From Puniceicoccales bacterium (lineage in GTDB: Bacteria; Verrucomicrobiota; Verrucomicrobiae; Opitutales; LL51): DNA of 5,341 nt. Positions within the stretch are counted from its first letter, which is position 1. Each line of letters opens with the position of its first letter. The stretch lies in contig JAITBR010000027.1 in the NCBI GenBank assembly GCA_031283485.1, positions 1 through 5,341 of the forward strand, in the 5' to 3' direction. Positions 1-5,341 of this stretch are shown here, piece by piece. Both the position numbers and the translations under genes were made by a program. The notes under the pieces were generated by a model. It worked only from the letters and a program-made list of their open reading frames with translations. It was not told where the DNA came from and made no database searches.

Positions 1-62
1 TGCTTGAGGAAAACAGCAAACTGGCAGCCGCTATAAACAAGTTGAGCCAAATGGTGAAATGA
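1..62 (+). CDS. C-terminal end of an unidentified protein (partial at window start)
   Basis: Codons starting at base 3 read LEENSKLAAAINKLSQMVK followed by TGA at 60-62. The 19 visible residues are helix-favouring, with leucine, alanine and methionine spaced among charged and polar residues, so they could form the end of an amphipathic helix or coiled coil. No domain can be named from so short a piece. The gene lies on the same strand as the two accessory genes that follow, ending 43 bases before the next start, so it may share their transcription. A chance open stretch cannot be excluded because only 20 codons are visible. Confidence 0.5.
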   Translation, partial: LEENSKLAAAINKLSQMVK

Positions 63-105
63 ACAGAGGAAGTCTTTTCTAAAGGCAACGTCGACGCATT
101 GGGAT

Positions 106-1095
106 ATGCAACCCGGCGAAGCAGCTTTAGCAGCATTGTTCTCTCCATTCAGACAGTGTGAAACTTCCACGTGCGTAATTCACGCTGCGATAAATGCCGA
201 GGGGCGCAATCATCCGGAGCGGTTAGTTACGATGTTAGGGCAGGTATTGTCCGAAGGAAAGTGTAATACTCCCTCCGGGTATTTAATGCGTGTTCCTCCT
301 ACTGAAGGAAACGGATATATTACCATTGACCAGAGCGGTACATGTAAAAGAAATCTCCTTTACATATGTCGAAAAGACGGCCAACAAGTAACAGACGATG
401 AACAGATACGGGCGTGGAAAGAGGCAGGCATACAATTTGATAAAACCAAGCCAGACTTATTGCACTTGCCCGTGCATAATTTGCACGATGTACTTTTGGT
501 GAGCATTGTTCAAGCAATACTCAACAATCCCAATAATATTGCTTCGTCAAGAGATTTTGGAGTGTTGTATCTTTATACCGGTTATACCGGAGATAAATCA
601 TCGGCTAGCGAGCCACATCTGGATAGTGTAAATGCAGGTACATGTGAAGACGAAGCTAATAAAAGCACAGCAAGCGCATTTGAGCGTGATTTTAACCTGC
701 TGCACCTGCTGCAAAGGCAAGCTGAAACGCAAAAACAAAACGGCATGCGTTATATGCCTATAGTTACTCACTCCGTTACACATGGTGGTCATATGGGAAA
801 CATAGACATTGAAGCACTACTAGCCTTGAATCTCGGTAAAATGAACAACGGCGATGTTTATCCAATTGGCGATCGAAATTGGATGAAAGGTGTTAATGTA
901 CGTCTCTTGGCCGTTAAAAAAGAAAACGATACTTACAAATTTGTAACAGTTTCGCAAGATGCGCGCGGCAAAATTGTTAACACCGGTGACGACGAACACA
1001 TCTGTGAAATTGAAGTAGTGGATTTAACCAAAATTCGGAGAATACCAGAAGAAGAATTAGCGCAACTTGAGGCACAAACATCAGGAAAAAATTAA
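106..1095 (+). CDS. Hypothetical protein, possible papain/calpain-like cysteine protease
   Basis: I do not recognise this 329-residue protein with certainty. The N-terminus (residues 18-45) contains STCVIHAAINAEGRNHPERL, which resembles the catalytic-cysteine helix of calpain-like (C2) peptidases: Cys, then a hydrophobic A-A-hydrophobic helix, then a short run around an N-P pair. C23 would be the nucleophile. A strand-like stretch (GYLMRVPP, then YITID, residues 58-75) follows, as it does after that helix in bacterial calpain-like domains. The middle (117-139) looks helical. Candidate later residues are H226/H229 in VTHGGHMGNI and the beta-rich segment 263-290 (VNVRLLAVKKEN...YKFVTV). A canonical GHAY histidine motif and an NPWG asparagine motif are missing, so it could be a divergent, inactive or unrelated fold. 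There is no obvious signal peptide or membrane segment. ATG at 106 is the first start after an in-frame stop at 55-57. Only a weak GGGA lies just upstream, too close to be a good ribosome binding site. It ends 108 bases before the lipase-like gene on the same strand. That the reading frame is a gene is secure from its length; the function is a low-confidence guess. Confidence 0.8.
   Translation: MQPGEAALAALFSPFRQCETSTCVIHAAINAEGRNHPERLVTMLGQVLSEGKCNTPSGYLMRVPPTEGNGYITIDQSGTCKRNLLYICRKDGQQVTDDEQIRAWKEAGIQFDKTKPDLLHLPVHNLHDVLLVSIVQAILNNPNNIASSRDFGVLYLYTGYTGDKSSASEPHLDSVNAGTCEDEANKSTASAFERDFNLLHLLQRQAETQKQNGMRYMPIVTHSVTHGGHMGNIDIEALLALNLGKMNNGDVYPIGDRNWMKGVNVRLLAVKKENDTYKFVTVSQDARGKIVNTGDDEHICEIEVVDLTKIRRIPEEELAQLEAQTSGKN
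573..590 (+). repeat. Perfect 9-bp tandem duplication
   Basis: The 9-mer TTATACCGG occurs twice back to back (573-581 and 582-590). The unit is a multiple of three, so it keeps the reading frame and yields Tyr-Thr-Gly twice (YTGYTG, residues 157-162) in the 329-aa protein. It looks like a small slippage-type duplication in a loop between a beta-like strand (GVLYLY) and a polar Ser/Asp-rich stretch. Confidence 0.75.
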
Positions 1096-1203
1096 TGAAA
1101 TTTGCAGTACCGATAGGCGTTTAAAATTTTCTTGCAAACCTCATTTTGGAATCTCATACTCAGCAGCGCGTTTGAGTGGCATGGTATTCAAAATGGGGGA
1201 GCA

Positions 1204-3363
1204 ATGACATCTGTAATTGGTGTAAAGACAAGTAATCTACCGCAGTCCAGCGAATCAGTAAGTTTCGGCGTGGTACAAAGTTTGAAAAGTAGCGGCTCGC
1301 TCCGTCAGGAAGTCTCGCATGCGGTAGATAGGAAGGATTTGGCCACTAGAGAAGCCATGTTAACCAGGGTTTACCGATCAATTAATGGCCTCTTTGTTTC
1401 ATGTAAAGAATTTGGCGTTTATGCCTGTGAAACAATTAAATTGCTTGTGCAACGATCAGTGACACCATTGGCATTCGCCGCTGTACTGGCTTGCATACCT
1501 GGGATGCCGATCCTAGGGGCGATGAATTTTTCAAAATTTAGCGCTCACTTACTCACTTGCACACTGGGAAGCCTCGCGAATACGATATTAAATCGGGTTA
1601 CATCGGGTAAATTTGATATCTATGTCCACGAGACTTTGAAATTTTCAGTGAAAATCGTAAAAAATGCCATAATTCCGGTGGCACTATCCGCTGTATTGCT
1701 TTCCCGATTCGGATTTAATCTGAACTTGAGGCCTGACTTGTTTGCGAGGGCTGGTCTTTCGAATTTGGTTGCTAAATTGGCAACATCCTACGTCGCCAAA
1801 TTCACTATAATGGCCTCCATAGGCACTCTTATAAATGCAATTTCAGGTTTAATAAACACATCTGTCTCGGGTGTGGCAAAATTTGGCGCACATGCCTATT
1901 CGATGGTTAAGCTGGTGGCAATACAAACATTTCCGTTGGTGGCAGTTACCATTCCGATACTTTTAAATTGCCTTGGCTTATCTTCCGGAGGTATCGCAGC
2001 GTTAATATCAGGGATAAATCTTGCCCTTTGTGCCACTGATAAATTTACCAATCTAAAGGGAATTGGCCAATTTTCACTCCGTGCTTTTCAAGCTGCACTA
2101 ACCATATTTGAAATACCATTCAGATTAGTTTATCTGCTTCTGCATGCAAAAGATTTTAACGATGCGATTAAAATAGTAAAATCCGAACTAATATCGATTC
2201 CAGCCAATAAATTGCGGATACTGCAGAAGCCGCAAATTCAATTTCAAGGTTTCGATGATGCTGGGCTCAACGAGAGTGAGATGAATGATGTTAAAGTTGC
2301 TCTCGCCATTGCAGGTGAAGCGAGAGGAAGATCTGAAGGAAATCCAGCAAGATTGAGAGAAGCATTGATGAAACGAGGTCTAGTTTTGATCGATTCAACC
2401 ACAATTCCGGGTGGCATCCCAGAACCTGACTTGGCTGCCATGACGAAATTTTTAGATAGGCTTAGATTAAACGATGGAAAGTTCAGGTTCGAAAATGGGG
2501 CGATTAGAACGCAGTCTGGCATGCAAGCAACCATAGCCTATGACAAAACGGCAAGATTTGTGCGCATTTTTTACCATGGTACAGATTTTGAACCAACCTC
2601 TAGGGGTGCAAAAACGATACTTGCTGACATTAGAATTGTTTCCAGCCCAAATGTGGCAGAAGAGATGGTGAATGACGCAATTCAGTTGGCACAGTTCGCA
2701 GTGGAATCATTTGGCGATATGTGTAGAGTAATTGGACATTCTCTGGGAGGGGGAATATGTCAGATAGTATCTGCGCGCACTTGGATCAGGGGAATTTCAA
2801 TCAATCCAGCGCCGGTTAACGAGGATTTTTTTGCGGAATCGGAAATGGAAGAATTGGAATTTGCTCGAAGAACGGGCGTACAAATATCGCTAGATAACGA
2901 TCCGCTAAGTAATGCAATACTAATGCGCAACGGCGGCGCTGTGAATCTGTTCGGAAGAAAGATAAACCTGCCATTCAGTGGTCGTGGTAATTCACACATG
3001 GCAGAGGTAGTGTTGGAGGCTTCAGAGCAAACAGAGGTTCAGGATAGGCACAGGGCAATGATTGATGTTGAAAGGCTACCAAATTTACGCGAAAAAGTTT
3101 CAATGTATGATAGAATAATGACGGAGGCAGCACGCGAGCTAAACGGGTTAAATGATCAGCATTTTTTTCCTGAATTAAAGGGGAAAGCACGAAATAAGCG
3201 TAAAACCGAGCTTAGGAAAAAAATCAATGAAGCTGAAGAAGCAATGTCTTCAACCTTGCATGAAATCGGGAAAATAGAGACCAAGGCAGCAAAAGCCATG
3301 AATGAGACACGAGAGGCCCTAAGGAGGACGGAACAATTTATGGCATGGACTGATCCCGCTTAA
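1204..3363 (+). CDS. Membrane-associated class 3 lipase-like alpha/beta hydrolase with repetitive N-terminal half
   Basis: A 719-residue protein (numbering from ATG 1204), probably a lipase or esterase acting at a membrane. Residues 1-55 are polar. Residues 56-315 hold hydrophobic segments (about 83-106, 153-167, 239-256, 260-276, 296-313) set in three to four copies of a degenerate repeat. Residues about 360-600 resemble a lipase class 3 domain. They contain a strand and oxyanion-type motif FYHGT (H458-G459-T460), the nucleophile elbow IGHSLGGG with S513, a DNDP motif with D566 as the likely acid, and H598 in NSHM as the likely histidine. The order and spacing suit an intact Ser-Asp-His triad. 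Residues about 655-712 are highly charged and helical, likely a coiled coil. There is no cleavable signal peptide. An in-frame TTG at 1132 would add 24 residues, but ATG 1204 is preferred because a purine-rich GGGGGAG lies just upstream and the extra residues are not signal-like. It is followed by a hairpin terminator. The combination suggests a secreted effector or toxin, which is inference. The substrate is unknown. Confidence 0.85.
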   Translation: MTSVIGVKTSNLPQSSESVSFGVVQSLKSSGSLRQEVSHAVDRKDLATREAMLTRVYRSINGLFVSCKEFGVYACETIKLLVQRSVTPLAFAAVLACIPGMPILGAMNFSKFSAHLLTCTLGSLANTILNRVTSGKFDIYVHETLKFSVKIVKNAIIPVALSAVLLSRFGFNLNLRPDLFARAGLSNLVAKLATSYVAKFTIMASIGTLINAISGLINTSVSGVAKFGAHAYSMVKLVAIQTFPLVAVTIPILLNCLGLSSGGIAALISGINLALCATDKFTNLKGIGQFSLRAFQAALTIFEIPFRLVYLLLHAKDFNDAIKIVKSELISIPANKLRILQKPQIQFQGFDDAGLNESEMNDVKVALAIAGEARGRSEGNPARLREALMKRGLVLIDSTTIPGGIPEPDLAAMTKFLDRLRLNDGKFRFENGAIRTQSGMQATIAYDKTARFVRIFYHGTDFEPTSRGAKTILADIRIVSSPNVAEEMVNDAIQLAQFAVESFGDMCRVIGHSLGGGICQIVSARTWIRGISINPAPVNEDFFAESEMEELEFARRTGVQISLDNDPLSNAILMRNGGAVNLFGRKINLPFSGRGNSHMAEVVLEASEQTEVQDRHRAMIDVERLPNLREKVSMYDRIMTEAARELNGLNDQHFFPELKGKARNKRKTELRKKINEAEEAMSSTLHEIGKIETKAAKAMNETREALRRTEQFMAWTDPA
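1369..2150 (+). repeat. Degenerate protein-level repeats in the N-terminal half of the lipase-like protein
   Basis: Three clear copies and a weaker fourth share a pattern: a small-residue helix, then a K-F-x-x-Y/H stretch, then an amphipathic helix, then a Pro-containing hydrophobic run ending in L-L or L-A-C. Examples are EFGVYACETIKLLV then VTPLAFAAVLAC; KFDIYVHETLKFSV then IIPVALSAVLL; KFGAHAYSMVKLVA then FPLVAVTIPILLNC; and QFSLRAFQAALTI then IPFRLVYLLL. The lead-in helices also match (RSINGLFVS, SLANTILNRV, TLINAISGLI). The copies sit roughly at protein residues 56-106, 120-167, 206-257 and 270-313. The similarity is by eye at protein level; no long DNA-level identity is seen, so the duplication is old. 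Confidence 0.55.
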
Positions 3364-3408
3364 AGAACAGATAAATTAACTAAATTTACTCCTAATCCTT
3401 TCCATCCT

Positions 3409-3445
3409 AAGGCGATATACAAAGCTGAGCTTTGCCTTATTTTTT
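3409..3445 (+). terminator. Rho-independent-like terminator of the plus-strand genes
   Basis: A perfect 6-bp stem CAAAGC/GCTTTG (3420-3425 and 3429-3434) closes a TGA loop. AAGG (3409-3412) and CCTT (3435-3438) can extend it across a 7-base left bulge. A T-rich tract (3437-3445, broken by one A) follows. It lies 46 bases after the lipase-like stop codon, as expected for plus-strand termination. The T tract overlaps the clpX stop codon on the opposite strand. Read on the minus strand the hairpin has no U-rich tail, so it should work in one direction only. Confidence 0.65.
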
Positions 3446-4747
3446 CACAAATATTGGATCGATTTCCTTGAGAAAAACACTTCTATCGATTATCACTTCA
3501 GCGATATCTTCCCGCCCGGGAACGTTGTACATTATATCCAGCATAAGCGCTTCTAATGCCGATCTCAGAGCACGGGCACCTGTTTTCATCTTTAGTGCAT
3601 ATTCAACAATTTCGTCAATTGCATCATCCATAATGGTGAGCTTGATGCCATCCATAGCTAGGAGTTTAGCATACTGCTTAATTATCGCATTCTTTATGGA
3701 CAGGAGTATGTCCTTTAGGTCCCTATTTGTCAAACTATCAAGGACTGCCACCGCCGGCAATCTACCAACAAACTCCGGTATCAGTCCGAATTTGATCAAG
3801 TCCTCCGCCTGCAAAGCATGGAGGACATTTTCTAATTTTTCCCCAAACTCACCATTATTTTCAACATTGAATCCGAGAAGCTTTTTCCCAATGCGTTCCT
3901 TCACAATTTTGTCCAAATCATTAAATGCACCTCCGCAAATGAAAAGGATGTTACGCGTATTAACTTTTATGTACTCCTGTTCCGGATGTTTGCGTCCTCC
4001 CTTCGGAGGAACATTGCAAATTGTTCCTTCGAGCATCTTCAATAATGCTTGTTGTACACCTTCTCCGGAAACATCCCGTGAAATTGAAACGTTGTCTGTC
4101 GTACGCCCAATTTTGTCAATTTCATCGACATAAATGATACCACATTCGGCTTTTTTAACGTCATAATCCGCCGCTTGTATCAAGCGCAAAATAATATTTT
4201 CCACATCTTCACCAACGTAGCCTGCTTCCGTTAAAGTCGTTGCATCAGCAATCGCAAAAGGAACATCGAGTGCCTTGGCGAGAGTTCTAGCGAGGAGCGT
4301 TTTGCCGCAACCAGTCGGACCAACGAGAAGGATATTGCTCTTTTCCACTTCCACATCACGCAGCTCGCAGGGAATTTCGCATTTGCAATGGGTTTCGGCT
4401 ACACCTTCGCTTAGCAGACGTTTATAGTGGTTGTAAACTGCAACGGATAGTGTTTTTTTAGCAATTTCCTGGCCGATGATGTATTCATCAAGCACTATTT
4501 TAATTTCAGTCGGACTTCCACATTCAAACTTGAATGGCTCACCTTGCCGCTGCGAATCAATAACCTTTAGTTCCGCGTCATCGGCCGGCTCTCCGCGTCG
4601 CATATCTTCTGGAAACTCCTTGGAAAGCGCATCCATGCACATCGCCACGCAACGGTCACATATAAAGACACCACCGTCACCGGCTATGAGTCTTTTAACT
4701 TCAAGCTGTGAACGACCACAAAATGAACATTTGTTAAGTTTTGCCAT
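3437..4747 (-). CDS. clpX: ATP-dependent Clp protease ATP-binding subunit ClpX
   Basis: A cytoplasmic AAA+ unfoldase that recognises substrates, unfolds them with ATP and threads them into the ClpP peptidase. The 436 residues from the chosen start match the usual family length (about 420). The N-terminal zinc-binding domain has C7-x2-C10 and C30-x2-C33. The AAA+ core shows Walker A GPTGCGKT (143-150), pore-1 loop GYVG (176-179), Walker B IIYVDE (D208, E209), the RKH loop (252-254), sensor 1 near NILFICGG, an LGF tripeptide (291-293) at the place of the ClpP-docking IGF loop, an arginine finger in PEFVGR (R329), and sensor 2 GARALRS (R392). The ClpP-docking tripeptide suggests it works with ClpP, which is not in the window. 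Start: the conserved MAK-x-CSFCG beginning favours ATG at 4747; an upstream in-frame TTG (4822) and ATGs (4819, 4762) would add unconserved residues. No Shine-Dalgarno is visible. Oddities are Cys in place of the common Ser in Walker A and a small Cys cluster (C121, C123, C127) between the zinc domain and the core. It is convergent with the lipase-like gene and divergent from nuoG. Confidence 0.97.
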   Translation of the reverse strand: MAKLNKCSFCGRSQLEVKRLIAGDGGVFICDRCVAMCMDALSKEFPEDMRRGEPADDAELKVIDSQRQGEPFKFECGSPTEIKIVLDEYIIGQEIAKKTLSVAVYNHYKRLLSEGVAETHCKCEIPCELRDVEVEKSNILLVGPTGCGKTLLARTLAKALDVPFAIADATTLTEAGYVGEDVENIILRLIQAADYDVKKAECGIIYVDEIDKIGRTTDNVSISRDVSGEGVQQALLKMLEGTICNVPPKGGRKHPEQEYIKVNTRNILFICGGAFNDLDKIVKERIGKKLLGFNVENNGEFGEKLENVLHALQAEDLIKFGLIPEFVGRLPAVAVLDSLTNRDLKDILLSIKNAIIKQYAKLLAMDGIKLTIMDDAIDEIVEYALKMKTGARALRSALEALMLDIMYNVPGREDIAEVIIDRSVFLKEIDPIFVKK

Positions 4748-4842
4748 TGAACAAACGGACATCAAACGGGGAATGGGTATGCTGTCAAAAGATTTTTCCA
4801 ATAAGTTTTGAAAATGCATCAATTTTTGATAAATTTTAACCG
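4748..4842. promoter_or_regulatory. Divergent clpX/nuoG intergenic region, presumed to hold both promoters
   Basis: This 95-bp AT-rich spacer separates two genes read outward, so both promoters should lie here or in the gene edges. On the minus strand a perfect TTGACA (plus-strand TGTCAA at 4783-4788) is present, but the hexamer 17 bases downstream (TTGATG) is a poor -10. On the plus strand TTGAAA (4808-4813) is followed 16 bases later by TAAATT (4830-4835), preceded by TGA. This is a fair sigma-70-like pair that would put the transcript start nearly on the nuoG ATG. Neither gene shows a Shine-Dalgarno here. The location is secure; the individual boxes are tentative. Confidence 0.35.
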
Positions 4843-5341
4843 ATGGTCACTGGTTGTATAAAAGTTACACTCAATGGAAAATCTTTTGAATTCGCAGAAA
4901 AAATTTCTTTACTTAACGCATTGATCCACGCTAAAATTGAATTGCCTTCCCCATGCTATCACGATCACTTGCCACGCACCTGCCATTGCGGATTGTGCGT
5001 CATTGGGCTAAGAGAGGGCGAAAATTTTCCCTGGAAAATTGAGCTAGCTTGCATACGTACAATCGAGGATGGCATGGAAGTTGACACGGAATATCCGCAG
5101 GCTGCAAAACTAAGGCGGGCAATAATTAATGCCTATTTACTAAAACATCCGCTGGACTGTTCGCTTTGTGACAAAATGGGGGGATGTTTTCTGCATAAAT
5201 TTGCATTGCATACGAATTTTCGCGGCTTTACCCGTATTATCGGGAAACAATATTCACAAAGAAACCTAAGACCTTTAGGTGCAAAAATTGCAATAGATGA
5301 TGATAAATGCATTCTTTGCGGACGGTGTCTGAAATTTTGCA
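4843..5341 (+). CDS. nuoG: NADH-quinone oxidoreductase subunit G (NuoG) N-terminus, partial at window end
   Basis: The 166 visible codons hold the iron-sulfur N-terminal part of the peripheral arm of complex I, which passes electrons from NADH toward quinone. A plant-type 2Fe-2S domain comes first: C38-x10-C49-x2-C52 and then C70 after 17 residues. The His-Cys-Cys 4Fe-4S motif follows as [14 protein letters not shown] (H102, C106, C109, C115), then the start of the next 4Fe-4S set [11 protein letters not shown] (C156, C159, C162, C166). All ligands expected so far are present. The molybdopterin-type domain that would complete NuoG lies past the window. ATG 4843 is the first start after an in-frame TAA at 4837-4839, and the protein begins naturally ([12 protein letters not shown]). 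HoxU-type hydrogenase subunits, NADH-dependent Fe-only hydrogenases and some formate dehydrogenases share this N-terminal layout, so the exact subunit is probable, not proven. An extra Cys (C47) sits beside the 2Fe-2S ligands. Confidence 0.85.
   Translation, partial: MVTGCIKVTLNGKSFEFAEKISLLNALIHAKIELPSPCYHDHLPRTCHCGLCVIGLREGENFPWKIELACIRTIEDGMEVDTEYPQAAKLRRAIINAYLLKHPLDCSLCDKMGGCFLHKFALHTNFRGFTRIIGKQYSQRNLRPLGAKIAIDDDKCILCGRCLKFC

Noticed and set aside
460..475. Small inverted repeat TGCAC/GTGCA inside the 329-aa gene
   Set aside because: A 5-bp stem within coding sequence, with no T tract and no other signal, is expected by chance.
320..517. Short minus-strand frames within the 329-aa gene (also 598-792)
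   Set aside because: They are small, overlap a long coding frame on the other strand, and show no family resemblance.
1102..1127. Promoter-like TTGCAG ... TAAAAT between the two accessory genes
   Set aside because: The spacer is only 14 bases, too short for a sigma-70 promoter, and such AT-rich matches arise by chance.
1132..1203. 24-residue N-terminal extension of the lipase-like protein from a TTG codon
   Set aside because: The extension is not signal-peptide-like and TTG is a weak start. ATG 1204 has a purine-rich stretch just upstream. The choice is not certain.
2244..2534. Minus-strand open frames inside the lipase-like gene (also 2760-2999 and 2975-3190)
   Set aside because: They lie opposite the well-supported hydrolase domain, with no recognisable motif, so they are shadows.
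3432..4133. Long plus-strand open frame (233 codons) opposite clpX
   Set aside because: It is antisense to conserved clpX codons. Its Ser/Ile/Phe-rich translation is typical of a shadow frame, and no independent start signal or motif is seen.
4476..4811. Plus-strand open frame (111 codons) opposite the clpX 5' half
   Set aside because: Same reason: it is fully antisense to the zinc domain and linker of clpX and has Ser-rich low-complexity composition.

Overview
This 5.3 kb window is bacterial, has moderate-to-low GC, and is densely coded. It holds five protein-coding segments. From left to right on the plus strand they are: the last 19 codons of an unidentified gene (1-62), an unrecognised 329-aa protein with a possible papain/calpain-like cysteine-protease start (106-1095), and a large unusual protein combining a repetitive hydrophobic N-terminal half with a class-3-lipase-like alpha/beta-hydrolase domain and a charged helical tail (1204-3363). 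Next comes clpX on the minus strand (3437-4747). Last, on the plus strand, is the N-terminal 166 codons of a NuoG-type iron-sulfur subunit of NADH-quinone oxidoreductase (4843 to the window end).

The two right-hand genes are conserved housekeeping genes read divergently from a 95-bp spacer: clpX (AAA+ unfoldase of the ClpXP protease) and nuoG (respiratory complex I). The wording of the ClpX AAA+ core and of the NuoG cluster motifs, read from memory and not by search, recalls the Planctomycetes-Verrucomicrobia-Chlamydiae group. This is a weak impression, not a demonstrated placement. Presence of complex I argues for a respiring bacterium.

The left 3.4 kb is the accessory part. The lipase-like protein retains a plausible complete catalytic triad (Ser in GHSLGG, Asp in a DNDP motif, His in NSHM) behind three or four copies of a degenerate helical/hydrophobic repeat. 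Its left neighbour may be a cysteine protease. A same-strand pair of a putative protease and a membrane-associated lipase, neither resembling housekeeping enzymes, fits secreted or host/competitor-directed proteins. This is inference: no secretion gene, signal peptide or immunity gene is visible in the window. The plus-strand group ends at a rho-independent-like hairpin at 3409-3445, which overlaps the convergent 3' end of clpX.

No tRNA, rRNA, CRISPR array, insertion sequence, integrase or attachment site was recognised. All gaps between genes are shorter than about 110 bases.
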